From positions 1 through 64,000 of the forward strand of contig CAUHCN010000005.1 in assembly GCA_959604825.1 (NCBI GenBank): a stretch of DNA of 64,000 bases, given 5' to 3'. Below, one piece after another: positions 58,359 to 64,000 of this stretch. A program made the translations under genes and the position numbers. The DNA comes from an uncultured Collinsella sp. (GTDB lineage Bacteria; Actinomycetota; Coriobacteriia; Coriobacteriales; Coriobacteriaceae). The notes under the pieces were generated by a model that was not told where the DNA came from, did no database searches, and saw only the letters and a program-made list of their open reading frames with translations. How positions within the stretch are numbered: position 1 is the stretch's first letter; every line of letters begins with the position of its first letter.

Positions 58359-58955
58359 ATGGACAAGGCTGAGTTGCGGCGGGCGGTGATTGCTCGGCGC
58401 GATGCTCTTGATTTGGACTTGTGGGCGGCGAAGTCTGCTGTCATTTGCGCGCGGCTTGTTGAGCTGCTGGGCCGCTTGGATGCCGCGGCGCCGCACACCG
58501 TTGCCGTCTATGCCGCGATGGGTTCCGAAGTCGACCCAGCCGCGTTTGCCGCTGCGGCCGCCAAACGCGGCTGGCGCGTAGCCTATCCGTGCATGCTCTC
58601 GGCAGCCGAAGCCGCAGCTTGTGGCCAACGCATGTGCATGCGGGCAGTTGCCGCCGACGATGCGTCCGCGGCTCCGTTTATCGCCCACCCCGCGCGGGCC
58701 TTCGCGGCCACGGACATCGACAGCGGCCGTTTCCCCATCGTGCCTGACGAAACTCTCGACATGATCGTCGTGCCGCTCGTGGCCTTCGACCGCGCCGGCG
58801 CGCGCCTGGGCTACGGCGGCGGTTGCTACGACCGTTACCTGCCCACGCTTCGTCCCGACTGCCAAATCGTCGGCATCGCCTTTGAAGAGCAGCGCGTCGA
58901 CCACGTCCCCACCGATGTCCACGACCTACCGCTACCCAACATCATCAGCGCCTAA
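58359..58955 (+). CDS. 5-formyltetrahydrofolate cyclo-ligase
   Basis: Converts 5-formyl-THF to 5,10-methenyl-THF with ATP. The 198-residue product has ELRRAVIARRDAL, a basic nucleotide site, and the family signature LVAFDRAGARLGYGGGCYDRYL. The ATG at 58359 follows GAGAGGAAGCCGGG. Confidence 0.92.
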   Translation: MDKAELRRAVIARRDALDLDLWAAKSAVICARLVELLGRLDAAAPHTVAVYAAMGSEVDPAAFAAAAAKRGWRVAYPCMLSAAEAAACGQRMCMRAVAADDASAAPFIAHPARAFAATDIDSGRFPIVPDETLDMIVVPLVAFDRAGARLGYGGGCYDRYLPTLRPDCQIVGIAFEEQRVDHVPTDVHDLPLPNIISA

Positions 58956-58986
58956 CCGCTGGCAGGCCTCATTACACGAGCGCAGT

Positions 58987-59913
58987 CTAGTGCTCCTCGC
59001 CGGCGCGGGCTAGGTCGTAGGGCGTGGTCTGGTAGACGTAGTAGTTGAGCCAGTTGGTGTAGAGCAGCTGAGCCTGGCTGCGCCAGACGTTGCGCGGCTC
59101 GGCGGTGGGATCGTCGCCCGGGAAGTAATGCGCCGGCACCTGAGGGTTGAGGCCGCGCTTCACGTCGCGCTCGTACTCCAGGCGCAACGTGTCGGTATCG
59201 TACTCGGGGTGGCCAAATACAAAAAAGCGACGGCTGTCGGTCGACTTGACAATGTACAGGCCAACCTCGTCGGACACGGCCACGACCTCAAGCTGCGGCT
59301 CGGCCTCCACGTCCTCGCGGCGCACATCGGTGTTGCGCGAATGCACGGCATAGAAACGGTCGTCAAAGCCGCGGACCAGCGGGCTTTGCGGCTTGACCAG
59401 ATAATGCTCGAACACGCCGCTCGCCTTTGCCGGCAGGTCATACTTCTGAATGCCGTAATGATGGTACAGACCGGCCTGCGCGCCCCAACAAATGTGCAGC
59501 GTAGAGTGCACGTGCGTGGTGGACCAATCCATGATCTGGCAGAGCTCGGGCCAGTAGTCGACCTCCTCGAACGGCATCTGCTCCACCGGCGCGCCCGTGA
59601 TGATCAGGCCGTCGTAGTGGATGTCGCGGATGTCGTCGAACGTGCGGTAAAACGTCTCCAGGTGGCCGGCGCTCACGTGGGTGGCCTCGTGCGTTTTGGT
59701 GCGCAGCAGGTCCACCTCCACCTGCAGCGGCGTGTTGGAGAGCTTGCGCATGATCTGCGTCTCGGTGGCGATTTTGGTGGGCATGAGGTTGAGGATGAGC
59801 ACGCGCAGCGGACGGATGTCCTGGTGCAGCGCGCGGTACTCGGTCATGACAAAGATGTTCTCGCTCTCGAGCTGCGCGGCGGCAGGGAGGGCGTCGGGGA
59901 TGCGAATGGGCAT
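58987..59913 (-). CDS. metA: Homoserine O-acetyltransferase (MetA type)
   Basis: Activates homoserine for methionine synthesis. The 308-residue protein has the catalytic Cys142 in LHICWGAQAG and the His/Glu of GHPEYD. Residue 111, which decides the acyl donor in this family, is Glu (TGAPVEQ), the acetyl-CoA type, not the Gly of the E. coli succinyl enzyme. Length and motifs are standard. Confidence 0.94.
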   Translation of the reverse strand: MPIRIPDALPAAAQLESENIFVMTEYRALHQDIRPLRVLILNLMPTKIATETQIMRKLSNTPLQVEVDLLRTKTHEATHVSAGHLETFYRTFDDIRDIHYDGLIITGAPVEQMPFEEVDYWPELCQIMDWSTTHVHSTLHICWGAQAGLYHHYGIQKYDLPAKASGVFEHYLVKPQSPLVRGFDDRFYAVHSRNTDVRREDVEAEPQLEVVAVSDEVGLYIVKSTDSRRFFVFGHPEYDTDTLRLEYERDVKRGLNPQVPAHYFPGDDPTAEPRNVWRSQAQLLYTNWLNYYVYQTTPYDLARAGEEH

Positions 59914-60013
59914 GGATGCTCCTTACGAGTCAGTTGCAGCTATGGTACAACGACCGGCCCCATCCGCGCGAGCACATCGCCCGGCGATGTCGCCGGCGGC
60001 CCAAATCACTCCA

Positions 60014-60049
60014 AAAGTAGAGATTAAAGCATGTCCCAAAAATCTACTT
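60014..60049. repeat. Hairpin repeat between metA and the dehydrogenase
   Basis: AAGTAGA/TCTACTT stem; the minus strand reads GTAGATTTTTGGGACATGC, matching the core of the terminator hairpin at 57246-57290. It lies between two divergent genes and so ends no obvious transcript. Confidence 0.65.
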
Positions 60050-60124
60050 CGCTTTAGCCTAGCAAAGTGACGGCAGGAGGCTACAATGGTTCGACGCGAA
60101 AAACTCGGCCGAAAGGATACATAT

Positions 60125-61102
60125 ATGTACCAGACGCGTAAGATCGGTGTGGTCGGCCAGGGCCACGTAGGAGCACATGTCGCCAACAGCCTGCTCATGC
60201 AGGGCATTGCCGATGAGCTGTACCTGTGCGATATCAACGAGGCCAAGGTGACGTCCGAGGTCCAGGACCTGCGCGACTCCCTCTCGTTTGTCCCGTACAA
60301 CACCAAGATCGTCAACTGCTACGACCACTACGAGGAGCTGGCCTGCTGCGACGTCATCGTCAACGCCGCCGGCAAGGTCGCGCTGGCCGCCGGCAGCCGC
60401 GACGGCGAGCTGTTCTTTACCACCGACGCCGCGCGCACCTTTGCCAAGCGCATCGTCGACGCCGGCTTCGACGGCATCTTTGTCTCCATCTCCAACCCCT
60501 GCGACGTCGTGTGCACCGAGCTGTGGCATCTGACCGGCTACGATCCCAAGAAGATCATCGGCTCGGGCTGCGGCCTGGACTCCGCCCGCCTGCGCACCGA
60601 GATCTCCAAGAAGGTCGGCGTGAGCCCCAAGTCCATCGACGCCTACATGATCGGCGAGCACGGCTTTAGCCAGCTTGCCGCCTTTAAGGCCGCAACCATC
60701 GCCGGCAAAAACCTCAACGAGCTTCAGGCCGAGAACCCCGACAAGTACTCCTTTGACCACATGGAGGTCGAGGAGCTCGCGCGTAAGGGCGGCTATGTGA
60801 CCTACCAGGGCAAGCAGTGCACCGAATACGCCGTCGCCAACTCCGCCGCGCGCGTCTGCGCCGCCGTGCTGCACAACGAGCACGCCGTGCTTTCCGCTTC
60901 CACGCTCATGACCGGCCAGTATGGCGAGGAGGGTATCTTTACCTCCCTGCCGTGCGTGATCGGTGCCGAGGGCGTCGAGGAGGTCTACACGCTCGACCTG
61001 TCCGAGTACGAGCTCGAGGGCTTCCACAAGAGCTGCCGGCACATCCGCGACAACATCGCCCAGCTCGACTGGTGGGACGCCGAGGCGTACGACGCAAAGT
61101 AG
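60125..61102 (+). CDS. L-lactate / L-2-hydroxyacid dehydrogenase
   Basis: A 325-residue NAD-dependent enzyme of the LDH/MDH superfamily. Rossmann motif GVVGQGHVGAHVA, DINEAK, SISNPCDVV, the LDSARLR loop and the proton-relay His in GEHG. The substrate loop (NAAGKVALAAGSRDGELF) and the EELARKGG segment resemble L-2-hydroxyisocaproate dehydrogenases more than classical LDH, so a broader substrate range is possible. The ATG at 60125 follows AAAGGATACATAT. Confidence 0.88.
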   Translation: MYQTRKIGVVGQGHVGAHVANSLLMQGIADELYLCDINEAKVTSEVQDLRDSLSFVPYNTKIVNCYDHYEELACCDVIVNAAGKVALAAGSRDGELFFTTDAARTFAKRIVDAGFDGIFVSISNPCDVVCTELWHLTGYDPKKIIGSGCGLDSARLRTEISKKVGVSPKSIDAYMIGEHGFSQLAAFKAATIAGKNLNELQAENPDKYSFDHMEVEELARKGGYVTYQGKQCTEYAVANSAARVCAAVLHNEHAVLSASTLMTGQYGEEGIFTSLPCVIGAEGVEEVYTLDLSEYELEGFHKSCRHIRDNIAQLDWWDAEAYDAK

Positions 61103-61147
61103 GCCGCCGCTTGACGCGACACCTCGCCCATACGGACGCCATGTAAA

Positions 61148-61187
61148 GCGGGCCGCGCCGGAAACCCATCGGCGCGGCCCGCTTTTT
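61148..61187 (+). terminator. Terminator of the hydroxyacid dehydrogenase
   Basis: Perfect stem GCGGGCCGCGCCG/CGGCGCGGCCCGC with a 9-base loop followed by TTTTT. Confidence 0.93.
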
Positions 61188-61215
61188 GGCTCACACGACA
61201 CGCTTACAAATTTAG

Positions 61216-61389
61216 GTCTAATACTTTTCCGCGAAGTGAACGAGCAAAAATGAGCCCCCGAAGCATCGACACTTTATGGGAACCATTTCCTGCGGTTTCA
61301 TTAAGATTTTCCTGCGGTTTTGGCGCCAAAAAATGTCGATGCTTCGGGGGTCCAAAATAGGTCGTTCACTTCGCGGAAAAGTATTAGAC
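61216..61389. repeat. 174-bp foldback element
   Basis: Outer arms of 28 bp (61216-61243, 61362-61389) are perfect; inner arms of 17 bp (CCCCCGAAGCATCGACA, 61255-61271 and 61334-61350) are also perfect, separated by 11-base imperfect stretches. The 62-base loop contains TTTTCCTGCGGTTT-type direct repeats. No reading frame of note. It lies between two convergent terminators. Confidence 0.85.
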
Positions 61390-61427
61390 TTCGTTTTCGC
61401 GCAGACACGAATCCGGCCGCCACAACG

Positions 61428-61458
61428 CAAAAAGGGGCCCGCGCGCAGCGCAGACCCC
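61428..61458 (-). terminator. Terminator of the second deglycase gene
   Basis: Stem GGGGTC..GCGC/GCGC..GGCCCC (61434-61458) followed by TTTTTGCG on the minus strand. Confidence 0.75.
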
Positions 61459-61482
61459 GTCAAAAAAGATAATTCCCGTTAC

Positions 61483-62451
61483 CTAGTACTGCTCGATGCC
61501 CATGTAGCGACGAACCTCGGGGCTGTGGTCGAACACCTTGCCGCGGGCGGCGCGCAGCTCGCAGCTCATGTTGTAGAAGAAGATCGGCTCCAGGTACGAA
61601 CGCACGCTGGCAGGCACGTCGCCCACGCCGTACTCGAGTGCGTCGAGCACCATGACCGTATCGGTGTGCGTGTTGAGGAACGCCAGCGCGCGCTCCTCCA
61701 TGGGGCGGCACTCGCCCGATCCGAGCTGCACAAAGTAGAACACGCCGGGCTCGGTAGCTTCGAACGGGCCGTGGAAGTACTCGCCGGAGTGGATGTAGCA
61801 GCAGTGCTGCCACTGCATCTCCATGAGCGAGCAGATGGCCATGGCGTAGGTCTGGCTAAAGTTGGGGCCGGATCCCAGGATGTAGAAGAACTCGTGCTGC
61901 TGGCAGAGCTCGGCAAAGCGATCGCCCAGCTCGGCGTTGACCTTCTCGCGGGCGGCGGGCAGCAGCGCGTCCATCTGCTTAAGGCCGGCATACATGTCGG
62001 CGAGCGCCTCGTAGCCCTCCTGCTGGTCGAGCAGCTCGGCAGCCATTAGCACGCCAATGCCCTGCGGGACCTCGGCCTGCGACTCGCCCTTGCCCCACGG
62101 ATAGACCCAGGTGGTCCACTTGCCGTTGTCGATCTTGGAGCCCGCGTAGTCGGTCATAGTCACGACCTCGGCGCCGGCGGCGAGCGCCATCTCGCAGGCA
62201 TCGACAACCTCCTGCGTATTGCCGCTGTGGCTGCAGGCGACGACGAGCGACTTCGGCCCCAGGCTCTTGGGCGCCATCAGGCAAAACTCCCGTGCCGTGT
62301 AGACCGTCGAGGCAAACGTGGTGGCCTCGCGCTTGAGCAGCTCGTTAGCCGGCATCAGGTCGATCATCGAACCGCCGCAGGCGATCCAAAAGACGTTCTC
62401 GATCTTACCCTTGCGCTCGATAATTTCCTGAATCAGATCGTGTGCGTTCAC
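61483..62451 (-). CDS. SIS-domain deglycase, FrlB-like
   Basis: A 322-residue double-SIS protein resembling fructoselysine-6-phosphate deglycase FrlB: VFWIACGGSMIDLMPA, VVACSHSGNTQEVVDA, second domain FFYILGSGPNFSQTYAMAICSLMEMQWQ, HSGEYFHGPFEATEPG and the C-terminal PEVRRYMGIEQY. The start is the GTG at 62451 after GGAGGAGCGTCACC. No PTS or kinase gene adjoins it, so phosphorylated substrate must come from elsewhere, perhaps the PTS at 49-53 kb. Confidence 0.85.
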   Translation of the reverse strand: MNAHDLIQEIIERKGKIENVFWIACGGSMIDLMPANELLKREATTFASTVYTAREFCLMAPKSLGPKSLVVACSHSGNTQEVVDACEMALAAGAEVVTMTDYAGSKIDNGKWTTWVYPWGKGESQAEVPQGIGVLMAAELLDQQEGYEALADMYAGLKQMDALLPAAREKVNAELGDRFAELCQQHEFFYILGSGPNFSQTYAMAICSLMEMQWQHCCYIHSGEYFHGPFEATEPGVFYFVQLGSGECRPMEERALAFLNTHTDTVMVLDALEYGVGDVPASVRSYLEPIFFYNMSCELRAARGKVFDHSPEVRRYMGIEQY

Positions 62452-62507
62452 GGTGACGCTCCTCCTTGTGTGGCGGCTTTGAGCGACGGCAGCTCGTACC
62501 TGCGGTC

Positions 62508-62586
62508 GTTCTATGTTGTCCTATTTATAACACGTGTAATAACGCCCGTGAAGTCATCCCGGCAAATTTGTTCTATGTTGTTCTAT
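62508..62586. promoter_or_regulatory. Paired 17-bp sites before the deglycase gene
   Basis: GTTCTATGTTGTYCTAT at 62508-62524 and 62570-62586 (16 of 17 identical), 62 bases apart, each an internal repeat of TTCTATGTTG/TTCTAT. Between them the minus strand has TGTTATAAA, an extended -10-like sequence. They are good candidates for binding sites of the GntR protein encoded just upstream. Confidence 0.6.
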
Positions 62587-62595
62587 CTGTGGACG

Positions 62596-63351
62596 TTAGA
62601 TGTCGAACACGTAGCGCGAGCCCACGATCTTTTGACGACCGAGCAGTAGAGGGCGTCCGCCGGCGTCGGTAAAGTAGGCCTCCATATAGAAGAGCGGCTC
62701 GCCGACCGGCACCTCCAGCAGCGGGGCCGCATGGGCATCCGCCAGCGCAATCTCCACGGTGCAGGGGTCGGACTTGAGCGGCGCGCGACCCGAATGCTCG
62801 GCAACGAGCGAGAAGATCGAGTTGTCGGCGAGGTCCTTATCGGCAAGCGTCTGCAGGTAGGGATGGTCGGCGAGCACAAAGGCGTTGTTCTCGAGCATGA
62901 CGGGCACGCCGTCTGCCGTGCGCACGCGCTCGACCACAATGAGCTCGCAGCCGGGTTCCACGCCAAAAAACGCCGCGTCCTCGTGCGTCGCCGCAACCAC
63001 CGTGCGCGACACCAAGCGCGCTCCGGCCACCATGTCGTTGGCGGCGCAACCCTCGGAAAAGCTCTGGACGTCGCCTTTCTGGACAATCTTGCGCTTGAGC
63101 TTGGGGGCGCACACGAAGGTGCCCCTCCCCTGCTGGCGGTTGAGGTACCCCGCGCGCGACAGCTCCTCGATGGCGCGGCGCACGGTAATGCGCCCCACGC
63201 CGTAGGACTTCGCGAGCTCTATCTCGGAAGGAATGCGCGAGCCGGGCGCGTACACGCCGCGTGCGATCTCGCCCTTCAGGTCGTCCATGACCTGCTGGTA
63301 CAGCGGCACGGCGGACACGTCAGTGCGGTCAGTTTTATCGTCGAAAGCCAT
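62596..63351 (-). CDS. GntR/HutC-family regulator of the deglycase
   Basis: A 251-residue GntR winged-helix protein (VPLYQQVMDDLKGEIARGVYAPGSRIPSEIELAKSYGVGRITVRRAI) with a C-terminal UTRA domain. It lies 144 bases upstream of the FrlB-like gene in the same direction, and its ATG follows the recQ stop by 2 bases, so it may also be translated from the recQ transcript. Confidence 0.92.
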   Translation of the reverse strand: MAFDDKTDRTDVSAVPLYQQVMDDLKGEIARGVYAPGSRIPSEIELAKSYGVGRITVRRAIEELSRAGYLNRQQGRGTFVCAPKLKRKIVQKGDVQSFSEGCAANDMVAGARLVSRTVVAATHEDAAFFGVEPGCELIVVERVRTADGVPVMLENNAFVLADHPYLQTLADKDLADNSIFSLVAEHSGRAPLKSDPCTVEIALADAHAAPLLEVPVGEPLFYMEAYFTDAGGRPLLLGRQKIVGSRYVFDI

Positions 63352-63353
63352 CG

Positions 63354-64000
63354 TTACGCTCCATCCCGTGCATGCTCGGACTCAAACTCTTCAATTGCCG
63401 CCATAAACTGCTCGCCAAAGGCGTCGGCCTTTTTCTCGCCAATGCCGTTGACCTGGACAAGCTCGTCGCGCGTCTGCGGGCGTAGACGGCACAGACCGCG
63501 CAGGGCCTTGTCGGAAAAGACCATGTACGGCGCCATCTCCAGCTCGGTCGAGATCTCCTTGCGCAGGGCGCGTAGGCGCTCGAACAGCTCGGCATCGTCG
63601 CCCACGCGCGGGCGCTGATCCAGCTCGGCCTCCTCGCGCAGCAGATCCACCGCACGGCGGGCGCGGGCCGAGGCCTTGCGCTTGGACGCGCGACGCTTAA
63701 CGGTAAAGGCGAACGCCTCATCCTCGACCTCGACGGCACGCGGGCCCAGCCCAACGACCGGGTACTGCCCCTGCGAGGTTGCCAAATAACCGCGGCCGCA
63801 CAGCTGACCGATGATGTCCTTGATGCGCCCGACCGATTCGCTCGACAGCTCACCGTAGCCGCGGTCCTCGTCCAGATGCATCTGGCGAATGCGCTCGGTA
63901 TTGCCGCCGTGGAGCACATCAGCGATCAGCGACTTGCCAAAGCGCATGGGTCGCGTGGCCACATAGCGCACGGCAGCACGGGCCATATCGGTGACGTCCT
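63354..64000 (-). CDS. recQ: RecQ helicase, C-terminal part, cut by window edge
   Basis: The visible 215 residues match the RQC winged helix (VTDMARAAVRYVATRPMRFGKSLIADVLHG ... GYLATSQGQYPVVGLG) and the HRDC domain (LFERLRALRKEISTELEMAPYMVFSDKALRGLCRLRPQTRDELVQVNGIGEKKADAFG) of RecQ DNA helicases. The reading frame is open through the window end, so the ATG at 63986 is internal and the helicase domains lie outside. Confidence 0.88.
   Translation of the reverse strand, partial: DVTDMARAAVRYVATRPMRFGKSLIADVLHGGNTERIRQMHLDEDRGYGELSSESVGRIKDIIGQLCGRGYLATSQGQYPVVGLGPRAVEVEDEAFAFTVKRRASKRKASARARRAVDLLREEAELDQRPRVGDDAELFERLRALRKEISTELEMAPYMVFSDKALRGLCRLRPQTRDELVQVNGIGEKKADAFGEQFMAAIEEFESEHARDGA

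Overview
The window reads as a piece of a high-GC Gram-positive chromosome, most probably a gut Coriobacteriia bacterium close to Collinsella. This is inferred from GC-rich codon use, an actinobacterial Tad pilus operon, Man-family PTS operons, a DUF4012 protein, a MetA of the acetyl-CoA type and family resemblance of the proteins; no rRNA or other decisive marker lies in the window.

Layout. 1-9.8 kb is a mostly minus-strand housekeeping block: two tRNA-Arg(ACG) genes, serS, proC, rlmH, an SPFH protein, tRNA-Leu(CAG), tatD, rsmA, metG, rsmI and a degenerate GH5 protein. 11.0-12.1 kb holds tRNA-Phe, a duplicated tRNA-end element and a probable toxin-antitoxin pair. 12.1-21.7 kb is one tightly overlapping Tad/Flp pilus operon (cpaB-tadZ-tadA-tadB-tadC-flp-three small pilin-like or unknown genes-tadG-tadE-DUF192). 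22-33 kb has rsgA, a P-type cation ATPase with a structured leader, pyk, a nuclease-like protein, a phospholipase-C-like protein and an ECF cobalt/nickel transporter under a NikR-type palindrome. 33-43 kb has pheST behind a T-box, an M32 carboxypeptidase, glmM and a DUF4012 protein. 43-48.6 kb has a DMT permease, tRNA-Val, several unknown proteins and an AlbA_2-type regulator. 49-54 kb is a Man-family PTS with an SIS-domain deglycase and a GntR regulator. 54-64 kb has an M16C protease, hicAB, 5-FTHF cyclo-ligase, metA, an L-2-hydroxyacid dehydrogenase, a second FrlB-like deglycase with its own GntR regulator, and the 3' part of recQ.

How genes work together. The two SIS proteins resemble the FrlB/Gfr deglycases that split phosphorylated Amadori products; one sits with a complete PTS (EIIA, EIIB, EIIC, EIID) that would import and phosphorylate the substrate. 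The Tad genes form a complete motor, platform and pilin set, but no prepilin peptidase is visible here. pheST is controlled by tRNA-Phe through a T-box whose specifier UUC can be read.

The intergenic DNA is unusual: it carries at least eight different palindromic, foldback or iterated repeat families without a transposase gene in the window. The two observations I consider most worth testing are (1) a chimeric element found directly behind tRNA terminators, containing an inverted tRNA T-arm-like hairpin and a duplicated tRNA 3' end, and (2) the leader of the P-type ATPase, with two hairpins whose loops are perfectly complementary over seven bases, the second hairpin covering the ribosome binding site.
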